Shown piece after piece: positions 53,485 to 63,841 of a stretch of DNA of 64,000 nt. The stretch covers positions 186,001-250,000 of the forward strand of contig JAJTUP010000035.1 of the NCBI GenBank assembly GCA_021399435.1, given 5' to 3'. This DNA is from Diaporthe sp. PMI_573. Taxonomy: Eukaryota > Ascomycota > Sordariomycetes > Diaporthales > Diaporthaceae. Each line of letters starts with the position of its first letter. The first letter of the stretch is position 1. The notes under the pieces are model-generated. The model was not told the origin of the DNA, made no database searches, and worked only from the letters and a program-made list of their open reading frames with translations. The translations under genes and the position numbers were made by a program.

Positions 53485-53820
53485 AGCGTAGCTAAGACCT
53501 TGCAAGCTATTCATCGACAACGCGTTCGCCACACAGATGTGCGGGATGCGAACATGCTGTTCAACGAGGGGACTGGTGTCATGATAATTGACTTTGAGCG
53601 GGCCGAGATGCTCGATCTGCAGCGCCAACCACTAGCTCCGATCATACCAAACAAACGGGCATGGGCGGGGAAGGGTAGAAACGGGAAACAGGTGAGAAAA
53701 ATTACTATTGGTGGGCACGGGTTTTGCAATGAAGTTGGGGAGCTAGAAGCAATATTTGCTCAGAAACACACAGCTAGCGAGCGTTCTAGAGAGGTTCAGA
53801 GAATCTCGCGCTGGACGTAG
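53485..53820 (+). pseudogene. Kinase-like C-lobe scrap
   Basis: 'SVAKTLQAIHRQRVRHTDVR', 'DANMLFNEGTGVMIIDFERA' and 'PNKRAWAGKGRNGK' match the catalytic loop and magnesium loop of a fungal kinase-like family: HRD is HTD, the D-x-N pair is kept, and DFG reads DFE (typical of that family). N-lobe absent. Ends at TAG 53818-53820. Confidence 0.55.
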
Positions 53821-54046
53821 AGATTCCACCTAGCTAGTTAGGACGATCAGAGGCATATAGGGCTGAAGCGTAATTGATTTTACTGCCAATCACATGCACT
53901 TGCTTACAGGATTCATTGACTTAAATGGCCGGGGAGAACTAGTTCAAGTCTTGCTATATTTCTCCACGGCAACCCCGTACTAGGGACGTCCATATCAGCC
54001 AACAGGGATTGGCCAATTAGAGCGCGTGTTCCCCAGTTTCTCCGCC

Positions 54047-54550
54047 TTAAGGCTGTGTTCCTGATTGGTGGAATAGCGAGGTAAAGCCGACATATTTCGG
54101 TCTCCCTTCCCAAGCTGCACCCTGGTTCAAGCGCAAAGCGGCAAGGACGGGCCGGAAGCAATCGATTGGCCGTCGATGTGTGTCGAAGTTCGGTTGCCAG
54201 GGGAGAAGGAGACCGAGGCTCAATTGTCGACTTGGAGTCAGCCCTATCTCCGAGTCTCCGTCTGTTGGACGAGGACTCCGATGCGAACTGTCTGAAAGCC
54301 GATAACCCACTGTTGACATTGCCATGTAGAGCAACCACTGTGGGAGCATTAGCCTCCCGTAGAACCCGGTAGCCGACAGTCCAAGCACAAGAGCTGAGAC
54401 CAAAATGAGAAACAATCCCAGAAGCCACAAATGATCACCTGTGCGTTTCGGTACCCTCTTCGATGATATGCCTCGACAAGCGAAAAGGATGACTCCAATA
54501 GCTGCAGCCTGGGATGTGAATGCTGTGATATATTGCACTATGACAGCCAT
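54047..54550 (-). CDS. Small membrane protein (about three TM segments), hypothetical
   Basis: 167 residues from ATG 54550. Hydrophobic segments 'TSQAAAIGVILFAC', 'LWLLGLFLILVSALVLGLSA' and 'MLPQWLLYMAMSTVGY' are followed by a polar C-terminus that overlaps another open frame (53913-54428), so an intron or frameshift after the third segment is possible. No family recognised. Confidence 0.4.
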   Translation of the reverse strand: MAVIVQYITAFTSQAAAIGVILFACRGISSKRVPKRTGDHLWLLGLFLILVSALVLGLSATGFYGRLMLPQWLLYMAMSTVGYRLSDSSHRSPRPTDGDSEIGLTPSRQLSLGLLLPWQPNFDTHRRPIDCFRPVLAALRLNQGAAWEGRPKYVGFTSLFHQSGTQP

Positions 54551-55033
54551 GATAGTCTCCTAGATCTACTAAAAAAGGCAAGATAGGTAGCTCCGCCAGG
54601 TGCTAGGAGCAGTGTTACTATAAGTATAGCATTACAGGTATATCTCAAAAAGTAAATGTTGCTGTTAATATAGGTTACCTATAGAGGTGTATGGCACGTT
54701 GCAGGCAACTGCAAATAGGTTGCTGGGAGGCAAACAACGGAACATAAAATTGCAAATACAACATTCCGCAGTAGAACATCTTTGGCTGGCTCGACTTTCA
54801 ACATCGACAAGCTCAAAATCCACCATGGCCTTTTGAAACGTACCCACAGGACTCTAAATTCGGTCTCAAGTGTTTGATGGCCGCATATTACGAATCGGCG
54901 GTATTACTACTTTTGGTGGAATCGATAGGCGCATTTCGGTCTGAAATGGTGGTGGTTATAATTATAAGCGATAGTCGATAAGATGGGAAATTTCATGACT
55001 TACTGCTAAAGGGCTGTCCGTTGCAGTTGGCTT
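54551..55033. other. No supported gene
   Basis: A/T-rich intergenic; nothing recognised. Confidence 0.5.
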
Positions 55034-56683
55034 TTACTGAATATCCTGTCCGTCTTCCCTCGGGGCTTTCCCGATCTCCGGCGGTGGCAGTTCAAATACG
55101 CCGCCCTGTCGCCGCAGCCTTTTCTCTAGAATCAACGGCAAGAACGATGAACGTGGATCAAACGCTGCAGGCTTAGCAGATTGATTGTTGAAACTAAGAG
55201 GTTTTTGTTGAGCTTGATTGTATATTTCACTATCCGCAGTCTCTGACACACAGATCGTAGAATAATCACTCTCTGACCATTGGTCAATGTCCACAGGATG
55301 TCTTGTATTGATACCCTCTTTGCCCCATATATGTTTGATGGGTTGATTAGAAACATGGACAAAATTTCCGTAGTCTTCTTCGGCTGGATCTGATTCTGAT
55401 ATTTTCAAAAATTGCCCGAAAGTATTAGTCATCACCAAAATGTGCGACAGAGTATCTGCTGGGATAGAAGGGTGTTCAATCTGGTTCTCCACCTCTTCGG
55501 ACTGCAGACGTATGTATGCGCTCAGATAAGGCTTACCTGCCCTCCATACTGGGCAGTTCACATCATGCTGAGTATTTTCATTTGTGACAGCTTGATCTGG
55601 ATCCGCCTGAACTCTATCTCGTACCACTAGCTTGAGGGTCCGAAATCCAAGATCATATGCTCTTTGTTGAAATCGCTGTACAGCGCTGCGTTGAACTTGT
55701 CCCACTAATCGACGGCCGTCCTTGCCACAAAGCGGGGATTCGTAGCTAAGTTCCGCGAAGTTTTGCAGTGCGAATACAAGCAGTCTTGTGTATGCCGTGT
55801 AAAATGTGTGTTTGCCCGGATGATCGTGTGTATAGTGACACTCATCTCCGCTCTCGCAAATATGTCCCTCGCTTGGCTGAAAATGCCTGTTGAGCACATT
55901 TCTCAGTGTCGGCTGGTTTCTGCGTCGGGATCGATCTAGCGCGACAAATTTCCAGACGGCCCTAACTGCGGGTGAGAAATACAGCATATCTTTGTGAAGT
56001 GTCTCGATACTGGAAATACGCCGCCTGACTGCGCACACGCCTTGCTCTAGACATAGGCGTTCTCCTGTGTCCGTAATATCTGTGAAAACCATGTTTGAGC
56101 TAAACAAGTCCCGAATCGCGGCAAGGTGGCCAAAATTGTATAATGTCATCATTTCGCTTCGATAAGTATTTCTGAAGCGGCTAAAGTTCTGTCCAGTCAA
56201 TCCCTCTATGCCCAGGCTTCCGTACAAGCTTACCTGTCTTCTTAGACCATCGCCAATGTTGGTGGCGAGCTGTTTGAGGGTTTTCCTCATAGGCAGCAGC
56301 ATATCGAAATGCTTCATAAGCGAACTTATTAAAAGAGAAACACCTGAGATACTAGTAAAGACTAGGTGGATGCCACTTAGCCCGAAAGAATATGCATCAA
56401 GGATCTGAGATCTCAAGAGGCTGTCAGTATGCATCTGATGGAGCTCGGCAACGAAGGCCTCGCTGACCGACGCGATACCAATGTCGAGACCCGCCTGCCG
56501 GAGTCGCAAGCTCATCACATTCTGAAACACACAACCGCCGACTCCCACCCCAAGCAGAGGATCGGAGCGGTTCCAGACGAGGACGGAATTGCCGTGATTG
56601 ATAGAAGTGGCGTCACAGTGTCGGAACTCTCCATAGACTTGACCGACCCGTTCAGCGCGAGCATATTTTCGATACCAGCCCAT
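55034..56683 (-). CDS. 549-residue orphan protein, head-to-head overlap with SP-RING frame
   Basis: A single long frame from ATG 56683 to a stop at 55034. Regions of clearly coding character: 'LSGIHLVFTSISGVSLLISS', 'GQNFSRFRNTYRSEMMTLYN', 'LYFSPAVRAVWKFVALDRSR', 'GDECHYTHDHPGKHTFYTAY', 'RAYDLGFRTLKLVVRDRVQA'. A Cys/His-rich patch ('HICESGDECHYTHDHPGKH') may bind metal. No family is recognised. The first 85 codons are antisense to the SP-RING frame at 56429-57094; the natural start may be a later Met (for example 'MHTDSLLRSQILDAY', near 56436) if the plus-strand gene is the older one there. Intact and long, so probably selected recently. Confidence 0.6.
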   Translation of the reverse strand: MGWYRKYARAERVGQVYGEFRHCDATSINHGNSVLVWNRSDPLLGVGVGGCVFQNVMSLRLRQAGLDIGIASVSEAFVAELHQMHTDSLLRSQILDAYSFGLSGIHLVFTSISGVSLLISSLMKHFDMLLPMRKTLKQLATNIGDGLRRQVSLYGSLGIEGLTGQNFSRFRNTYRSEMMTLYNFGHLAAIRDLFSSNMVFTDITDTGERLCLEQGVCAVRRRISSIETLHKDMLYFSPAVRAVWKFVALDRSRRRNQPTLRNVLNRHFQPSEGHICESGDECHYTHDHPGKHTFYTAYTRLLVFALQNFAELSYESPLCGKDGRRLVGQVQRSAVQRFQQRAYDLGFRTLKLVVRDRVQADPDQAVTNENTQHDVNCPVWRAGKPYLSAYIRLQSEEVENQIEHPSIPADTLSHILVMTNTFGQFLKISESDPAEEDYGNFVHVSNQPIKHIWGKEGINTRHPVDIDQWSESDYSTICVSETADSEIYNQAQQKPLSFNNQSAKPAAFDPRSSFLPLILEKRLRRQGGVFELPPPEIGKAPREDGQDIQ

Positions 56684-57094
56684 GGCTTAGCCTGCACTCA
56701 CATGGAATGCTTCGACCTTGAGACGTGGCTCAACACACGCCCAATCAAGCAGGCGATCAATAATGGCCCGCAGTACGTCTGTACAACTCCGAAACGTCTC
56801 GAGCCATCGGAGCCCGATAAGTGGGAATGCCACATCTGTTTTGGGGATGCCAGGCCGAGAAGTCTTCGTATCGATAGCTTTCTGGTCAGTGTACGTAAAA
56901 AACTGGAGGAGCAAAACACACTTGAAACGAAGTCGATACTTGTTGCAGCTGATGGCACGTGGCGGGCCGTCATGGAGCCAGTTGACGACGACGATGCTGG
57001 CATTGACGGTGATGGCCCAGTTTCGAAGGGTCCTGTCGCTAACTTACGCAACCGATCAAGCAAGTCAAGAGAGGGCGGCGAGAGAGATCATTGA
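56429..57094 (+). CDS. SP-RING (MIZ/PIAS-Siz) SUMO E3-like fragment
   Basis: The frame (ATG 56429) reads 'VTVSELSIDLTDPFSASIFS', 'IPAHGLACTHMECFDLETWL' and, after an insert, 'WECHICFGDARPRSLRIDSF'. This is the SP-RING of Siz/PIAS SUMO E3 ligases: zinc ligands C-x-H...C-x2-C and the 'CFDLxxWL' and 'LxIDxF' blocks are all present. It continues into 'ILVAADGTWRAV' and an acidic, then Ser/Arg tail. The usual N-terminal parts (SAP, PINIT) are absent, and the 5' 250 bases overlap the opposite-strand gene, so it is 5'-truncated. Its neighbour downstream is a ULP1-like (SUMO protease fold) gene transcribed toward it. Confidence 0.65.
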   Translation: MHLMELGNEGLADRRDTNVETRLPESQAHHILKHTTADSHPKQRIGAVPDEDGIAVIDRSGVTVSELSIDLTDPFSASIFSIPAHGLACTHMECFDLETWLNTRPIKQAINNGPQYVCTTPKRLEPSEPDKWECHICFGDARPRSLRIDSFLVSVRKKLEEQNTLETKSILVAADGTWRAVMEPVDDDDAGIDGDGPVSKGPVANLRNRSSKSREGGERDH

Positions 57095-57445
57095 GCTCGA
57101 CTAGGTTTTATGAGCTGACAGGCTGAGATTGGGAATAGAAACCCAGAGGCATGGATCGCTTGCTGATGGTAGAGACTAGGTGTCTAGACTGAGAGGTAGA
57201 GCTTTGCAGCTTCAGTTGGTGTCAAGAACACATTGGCTTGAGGAAGCAACACAACCCAGGTCCTGGTTTTGGGAGTTGGCGATCACCCTCACACCGATAC
57301 GTTTTTTCAATATTGAAAGCAGGCATATTTTTAGGCCAAGCGGTTGTGACAAACAACAGGAGTTTGGACTTCGAGAGAATTCATTCCATAAATTATCGAC
57401 GACCTAAATCCGTGCTGTTGGTACGCGGGGCTCCGCTGCCCAATT
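57095..57445. other. Convergent intergenic gap with conserved ULP1-like 3' flank
   Basis: 57420-57446 is the same flank (GGGGCTCCGCTGCCCAATTT on this strand) that follows the 37523-39382 gene. No other feature. Confidence 0.6.
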
Positions 57446-58597
57446 TCAATCGCCTTCAAGCGCTTTCACAGTTTCATCCAACACCTCAACAACTTGAAGA
57501 AGTGTAGTAGCCACGCCGTCTCTGAACTTGAGCAATATCTCCGCTTTTTCCACGCATCCTCGGAAATGGGCTTCTGTGTGGTCTCCTGAGAGAAACCCTA
57601 GGTGAGAGTTCCTGATCTTTAAGGACATTTCTTCGCAGTCCGCCTTCTCCGCAGCGAGCGTCTGAGCCTGCTGCAAGCTAACTTCAGACAGGCTCCGCAA
57701 GACGTCGTAGACACGACGTCCCTGCTCAGCCACCCCAGCTCTCTTTTCTATCTTCTTGAGCCTTACAATTCCTAGACCTTCGCGCTGTTTGGCGAGATAC
57801 CTTTCTTGCGCATCAATTTCCCTGCAAGCAGCATCATACTGGACAATACCGTCGGGTCCAGGGCACCAAAGCTGCCGCATGCTCAGGCCGTCCACTTGGC
57901 CGTCATCGATAGCCAGAGCATTTGCGTCAAGCTCCTTGGCCCAGGGAATATCACAGGTCTGCCCCATAGCCGTTCTTAGTAAGAGGAACAGGATGTCCCT
58001 CCAGATTGTTATAGCGGTTCCATGAAAACCTGTGATGGTATAGAATGCTTTGGCGAGCATGTCGACACCGCTGTCGATATCGCTACTGCTTTGGTAGGCA
58101 TGTTCCTTTTCGTTATCATCCCGGCCGAGCTCGCAGCCAGGAAACAGAGTCTTGATTTTCTCTTCAGCGAATTTGGTGTCGCCATGCGCTGGTGAGAAAT
58201 CCAGTATCCGGAGGACGCCAGAGCTAATCGTAGCCAGGACCCAGCGACTCTTGGATGAAGCAGAAGGGGGGGTATGGATGGGAACAAGGATGACCGTCCC
58301 GGGGCCTAACACATTTGGAGCTTGAAGATAGCGCCTTGTTGAGTTAGGAGCAATATTGGCAAGAGAGTCAACAGCCGTGAAAGTAATTGGCGCAAGAGTC
58401 ACCAGGATGTGCAGGACAGCGTTGACAACCTTGTCGTTCAGAGGAAGACTGGCTTGGAGGCATCTGAGATCCTCGTCGCTGAGATCGAGCTGAAATCCTT
58501 TGATTCGTTCTCCTAATGACGCATCCTCGACAGCAAAGTAGGCAGACTCAGCGAACTCCGAGGAGTTCGTAGTTGGACTAGCGGCGCTCGACGCCAT
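57446..58597 (-). CDS. ULP1-like (C48 fold) protein without catalytic His and Cys
   Basis: 383 residues from ATG 58597, single exon, no RGG region. It aligns along its whole length with residues about 235-619 of the 37523-39382 protein: 'LDLSDEDLRCLQASLPLNDK', 'VILVPIHTPP', 'LGQTCDIPWAKEL', 'TTLLQVVEVLDETVKALEGD'. At the catalytic positions His is Arg118 ('SKSRWVLATI'), Asp133 is kept ('LRILDFSP'), and Cys is Ser176 ('SSDIDSGVDML'). It thus cannot be a cysteine protease but keeps the fold and the coiled-coil tail. Retention of an open frame in two diverged copies argues for a non-proteolytic role such as SUMO binding. Confidence 0.75.
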   Translation of the reverse strand: MASSAASPTTNSSEFAESAYFAVEDASLGERIKGFQLDLSDEDLRCLQASLPLNDKVVNAVLHILVTLAPITFTAVDSLANIAPNSTRRYLQAPNVLGPGTVILVPIHTPPSASSKSRWVLATISSGVLRILDFSPAHGDTKFAEEKIKTLFPGCELGRDDNEKEHAYQSSSDIDSGVDMLAKAFYTITGFHGTAITIWRDILFLLLRTAMGQTCDIPWAKELDANALAIDDGQVDGLSMRQLWCPGPDGIVQYDAACREIDAQERYLAKQREGLGIVRLKKIEKRAGVAEQGRRVYDVLRSLSEVSLQQAQTLAAEKADCEEMSLKIRNSHLGFLSGDHTEAHFRGCVEKAEILLKFRDGVATTLLQVVEVLDETVKALEGD

Positions 58598-60558
58598 TTT
58601 GCAGGTGTTGGTTTGCGAAGATGGTTAGAGTAGAAGCGTGGAAACTTTGGTTCATAGTTACGTTCGTGCTTACTGCCCCGCGCTTTACCTGAGATCGGCG
58701 CGACAATTAGTCCGAGAGCGGCACACTTAGCCGGGGTAGTAGCTCAGCCACACCAGCACCACCAACAACAATAAGAACAAGCCCTGGCTGAATGGATGGA
58801 CGGCTGGTCAGCCACGGCGTGGAACGTGACGAGGACCCTCGGGCGAGATTCCCTTGGTGCAATGTGGTATCTGTTCCGAATGCAACTTGAGTGAAGCGAG
58901 TGGGATCAATGCATGAAGAAGATCGGAGAGAGTGGACCAGTGAATGATGACACTGGGTGGATGTACGGCAGGCTCGGATAAAATTCGGCCCGGATAAGGC
59001 GGGCCCGCGGTCGGCGGCTACCAATCCTGAAGTCCCCGGTTACATTTACAATAAAGGCTTGGCTTTCCGCGTGGGGCGTGTCGCCCTTGTACTTAACCTA
59101 TTTCAACCGCTCAAGCACCAGTGCTTTGCTCAAGCCGGGCCAGCACGCAGCGCCTCGTACAGGAATATGCACTCGTCGTCGTCACCCGCTTCCCAAGTGA
59201 GCACGAGACCTATCCCTGACCACAAGCAAGAGTTAATTCCCTCCCCTCCTAAGTCGAGTTCCGCAGCACGAAAGCCAAGGCGCTCCCAGCAAAGCGAGTG
59301 AGAATAACAAAGAGCCTCGTCGGAGTGAAAATTTCACCAGTTTAACACAATACAACACAGTTGTAGATAATGTAGAAGCGCGTGACAAGAAGGCAGTATG
59401 TGGGAGGAGAGGGAGTAAGCACAGGGCTCCCAGCCAGAATATCAATGACACAAACAATAACACGAACCAGTCAATAAAGCTGACGACGAGGCATATGATG
59501 AGACTGCGAGAGTTGATGTAAAAAGATTTTACACAAAGAGGAACGGCTATTTCCGAATTACAATTCGAGACCCGGAGTCACTAGGCTGGGCACATAACCA
59601 GACATATTCCTGATGGACATTCGCGATTTGTCCCGTAATTCAGCAACTCCAACCTCGGTTACCAGAGCGTCGCCATCATGATCGATATTCCCTGTTTGCA
59701 CGCAAGCGGCATCAGAAGCGTGGATAGATCCCACTTTGATGTTTTTGTAGCTTCTGATCTCCTTCAGGACAGTTTCATAGACCTACAAACATCCTTCCAG
59801 GACGAATTTGTGCTCTTTCAACACCTTTATGAGTACTGTGCAAATTAACCTCCGCCCAACACTTCCCCGCCGTATAGGTACCAATGGCTTTGTGCCTGTT
59901 GAATTTTCTCTTCTTTAGCATTCCACTATGTGAAGCACCGTATTCATCCCTCCTTGATGCCTGAGGCTTCCTCCTGCTTGACGTGTCGCAGGGACCCCCT
60001 GGCTGCCTAAACAGACCCACTGGGCCCATTGCTGGGCCGCTTTCCGTGTGACAATAAGTCGGCTGCACTCATTCCTCCCGCTCCTCGATAACTGGTTTGC
60101 GCGATATCGACAAGAGCTGGACGACGGCACAGACAAGTGCGCTCTACTCTCCACGTTGCTGTCAACGATTGCAAACGGAATGGAAGGCAGTGAGCCAGCA
60201 GAACTCGAATGCTTCAATTGGGTTGAGATCTGGCGAATAAGCAGGAAGATATTCAAGCAGAACACCGTGTCCAGGGCAATGTCATATAAGTGGTGCAATG
60301 TGTAATCTTGCATTCACAACGCGCACCCGCGCAGGCGCTTCTGCCCACCCAATAAACATTCCGCGATTCAAATCCCAAACCTAAGGGGAGCCACGAGATC
60401 GACAAGCGACTCTCTTCGTCGATTGACATGTACGATATCTCCTGCATTGCTGCAAGAAAGTCAGGGTTTGAGACCCGTGCAATATTCACCCAAATACATA
60501 GCTAAGGCTAGCATCACTGCCTGTGGCGTGTAGGTAGTTGGCAAGGTTTCAAATTCAA
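58598..60558. other. No supported gene
   Basis: Short frames on both strands (for example 59915-60313 minus and 60048-60305 plus) lack recognised domains. A divergent promoter of the ULP1-like gene is expected in the first few hundred bases. Confidence 0.45.
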
Positions 60559-61119
60559 CTACGCAGAGCTTGACTTTGAAGAATTCGCGACCTTCTTACA
60601 TGTCTGGACGTAATGTCCGCTCTTGCCACATCGTCCACATGATCGTCGAGGCGCGCTGCCCGTACGACCGAGTCCGAGTCTCGGCCCTTCCGTATCTGGC
60701 ACTATCGCTGGGGCTTCGGCATCGCCACCTTCAACAAGCCTCGAAATTTCGCGCATCTCCCTGTCCAGCCTTCCCGCAATCGCCCATCCGTCGCCAGCCT
60801 CGTAGAAGTCCCTCTGCACCTTGAGATGATCTAAAATACACCTAATCGCATTCGCATGAGTTTCGTTTGGCTCACTCGGAGGTGAAGATATTGGGAGTCC
60901 CGAGAACGCATTTGCCTCATACAGGGCAATAGCACTTCGAAGCTCAACCCAGACAATAAGGGCTTCCGATGCCAATGGTAATGTACCTGCTAACAGCCTG
61001 TTCGCAGTTGCCTGCAAGGCGCTATACACCTCTGTAGGCAGACCTGTATTAACAGCAGTATCTACTATTTCCAGATAAAAGTCTTTGAAACAGCACAAGG
61101 ACGAGATCGACCTCACCAT
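60559..61119 (-). CDS. CCHC zinc-knuckle protein
   Basis: 186 residues from ATG 61119. The N-terminal two-thirds is helical ('VYSALQATANRLLAGTLPLA', 'AIRCILDHLKVQRDFYEAGD'), then a linker and a C-terminal zinc knuckle CGRCGKSGHYVQTC (C-x2-C-x4-H-x4-C). Such knuckles occur in retroelement Gag, in some pogo-type transposase tails and in host RNA-binding proteins. No transposase or pol sequence adjoins it, so its origin is open. Confidence 0.55.
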   Translation of the reverse strand: MVRSISSLCCFKDFYLEIVDTAVNTGLPTEVYSALQATANRLLAGTLPLASEALIVWVELRSAIALYEANAFSGLPISSPPSEPNETHANAIRCILDHLKVQRDFYEAGDGWAIAGRLDREMREISRLVEGGDAEAPAIVPDTEGPRLGLGRTGSAPRRSCGRCGKSGHYVQTCKKVANSSKSSSA

Positions 61120-62248
61120 CCAGCCATCAGCGAGCAGTTCTTGGCGGGGTCAATAGCGCTGCTGACGTTAGGGGCAAGCTGAAGTTTCTTCGCGGCTGCT
61201 CACTTAAAACTCTGTACTTCTATTATGTACAGTACACATGAATAAGAAATTCGGCTAAGTGTAGCCTTACGGCATCAGGATATCGGATTTCAACGGCTAT
61301 TGCGGAAGTGAAGCTTTTCCTTCATCATCATAGGTGTCCATCGCCACGTGCCTCGTCACCGGCCTCGTCACCAGCCTAGCTTTTTCTTCAATCAGGTCAA
61401 TAGCTAGCTTAAGCCAAAGACCCCGAAGCATCCAGAGTGTCTCGGCTGTGCGAGGTCATCCGAGGTCATTATCATTTTCTTCATCTATAAGACTGACCCA
61501 AAGACCCTCATTAGAAGAATATCAAGAGCATCTCACACATATGATCATTTCCATCTGCTAGATGCAACACGGAAGATTTGGCGAGCGGCTTGGGTGCTTT
61601 GGCGAAGGCGGCTGATCGCGCTCTCTCCTCTTAGCTGTCTCCAGCTCGTGTTTTGGGGGCTTCTTCACTTCCGGGCCAACCTTCCGTGCTTCCTGACGGT
61701 ACAGACGTGGGGTGGGGTCTTAGTCTTGGTGCCAACAACTTCCTATTGACCTCTCCAGCGCTGCAAGGAGCCGCAATCTCCACGGCCCGACAGACACCGT
61801 CGAGCTCTTCCGCGCTGTCAAGCACGTGGAACCCTTGTGCGAATCATGGACGAAATGACCACACATCCGAAACCCAACGGCACAAGTCACCGGCAGGGAG
61901 GACTTGACACAAGGCCTTGAACCTGCAGGCTTTACTGGATGCAGTGAATGTTGCATTAGGCTGGAGGGGGTGACGTCCTGGAGATATACGCGTTTCACGC
62001 AACATTCACGCAGAAGGGCTACTTTGTAAACGCAATCGTGCAGAAGACGATGTGAATAACATGCTGCCTCGCTCATGCATGAGACGGACAAGAGACGGGC
62101 GTCCCAAGCTGGGCGAAGCTCGATGGTGGTATTGGGGCCGCTGTCCAAGAGCGTCCACGAGAGAGTGCTGCATCCCTTTTTGGCAGTAGCGTCTGAGCCT
62201 CTCGTGACTGAGACCCTCCTATTCGAATCCAAGTCCAGGCTACAAATC
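61120..62248. other. No supported gene
   Basis: Overlapping short frames; a minus-strand stretch at 61631-61825 has coding-like composition but no support. Confidence 0.4.
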
Positions 62249-62540
62249 CTATAGGCCCCTCTCCCTCACCAAAAGAAGTCCCGTACTGATTCGTAGACAA
62301 ACTGGACAGTTGGCCGCCCGGCTTTGGTGATCTCGGCAAGACCTTTTGAGGAACTCGTGACCAATTTTATATAGGCATTCATGTTTTTTGACGTCTGGGG
62401 GCTCAGAATCGACCTGGCAGTCCTTATGCTCCGACTTTAGGTCTAACAAAGCCACCCATAGCGCATGGTGGAACTCTTCTGGGGCCTGTGATGAGTGTGT
62501 GTCTCGACAAATCGGGCAGGCGGCGCGAACACATCACATT
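62249..62540 (-). pseudogene. RING-like zinc finger fragment
   Basis: The frame reads 'VRAACPICRDTHSSQAPEEF', 'ALWVALLDLKSEHKDC' and 'HECLYKIGHEFLKRSC...NCPVC', i.e. a C-x2-C pair, a central GHEF/C block and a closing C-x2-C, as in fungal RING-type ubiquitin-ligase fingers. Stops lie just upstream and no ATG precedes it, so it is a fragment. Confidence 0.45.
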
Positions 62541-63051
62541 GGTTTCGAGAACACGGCGCAGCACACAGCCTTATGTGGTCCGGTGTTGTCTGTACGTGCG
62601 TATGCGTATACACACGTCCAGGATAAGGTACTACCGGTATGGAATTTTCCCCACGCGGATCGTCCCGAAGTACCCCATAGGGGGTGTTCGGAAGTGGGTG
62701 TGGCGGCTTACAGGAAATCCGCTTCCCCGCCCCCTGGCCGGGAAGCCCCTGGCCACTTCACCACCTTGCAGCGAGAGGCTAAAAATCTCTATCGTACTGC
62801 CGGCATAGACGTAGAAGAGGACAGAATACAACGATTTTTCCAAGGGACGCTTCGTGTCCCAAACACTACCCATGAGCACATAATCAAGCAGCTTCAGACG
62901 ATAACCTAAGGGGACAATGGGACAGGTACGCGACAGCTCCAGCTCCTTCACGCAATGTGTTGGGCCAACGAGAGCATCGCAGCAGCGAGCTTGCGATTTG
63001 GTGGCCGGCATTCAGTCGGTTCATTGGGCCTTGAATTTAAATCACAAGAAT
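62541..63051. other. No supported gene
   Basis: A plus-strand frame ending at 62909 ('RTAGIDVEEDRIQRFFQGTL') looks coding-like at its 3' end but has no recognised family. Confidence 0.35.
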
Positions 63052-63638
63052 CTACCCCTGAAATGGAATACTGTTGAACCGTGTCATCCCCACGCTCAAC
63101 GGCCATCGTAACATGAGATCATAACATGAGCGGTCACTTCTTCGCACCAAACAAGAAGTTGCCGATAAAACCTGGCCAGATACAAACGACTGCGTCCCCG
63201 CAATAGTGATATTGCCCAAGTTGGTCGTGACAAGATTGGTAGACATCAAAAGTCCCACGTCGATCCGCTGTCCAGATGCTGCGATCTCGTCCGCGAAATG
63301 CTCGACCGTCAAGGCCCGCGAGAGCCTCCGCTTGTTTGCCTCTGGGAGCCTGTACTTCCACAGTATCATCTTCTCCTCCCACGCAAGCGCTTCTTCTGCA
63401 TCGGTGAAGCTGAGGTCGACATCCTTTAGCCTGTCAACCGGCTCGGCGGTGATGCCGGCGGGGAGGTCCATGGAGATTTCGTCTCCCGACTCGGCGAGTT
63501 TGCAATTTCGCTTTTCGTAGAAAGCGTCTTCGAGGCCGCTGGAGGTACTTTGTCGTATATGGTTGCTGATGCTTTGTGCGAGAAAAGGACGGTGATGCGG
63601 CCGTCGGAAACGGTGGCATTCAGTCGAAGGGGAGCCAT
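63052..63638 (-). pseudogene. Unknown gene with an early frameshift
   Basis: ATG 63638 begins 'MAPLRLNATVSDGRITVLFS'; near 63545 the coding-like frame shifts by one base to 'GLEDAFYEKRNCKLAESGDE', 'KDVDLSFTDAEEALAWEEKM', 'VGLLMSTNLVTTNLGNITIA'. No intron with proper borders explains the shift. No family recognised. A sequencing error would restore a gene of about 180 residues. Confidence 0.4.
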
Positions 63639-63841
63639 CGCGGTAAAAATTAGACCGGAATTCCTCTTTGTGCGTTTTGCCTGGACCATCTTCTCGCACC
63701 TCCAGACCTTCATCAGCTCTCCAGCTCGCCGTTACCTTGCCGTCACTTTACGCAACGAGGCTGGACCTGGTAGCTGTACCACGCAGACCAAGCTGATGGA
63801 CGGCCGAGAAGTACAGGATTTCCTGACGAGTCGGGGTCTGA

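Noticed and set aside
59775..60313. Overlapping frames on both strands, considered as a Tc1-like transposase
   Set aside because: No DDE motif or HTH could be placed in any frame.
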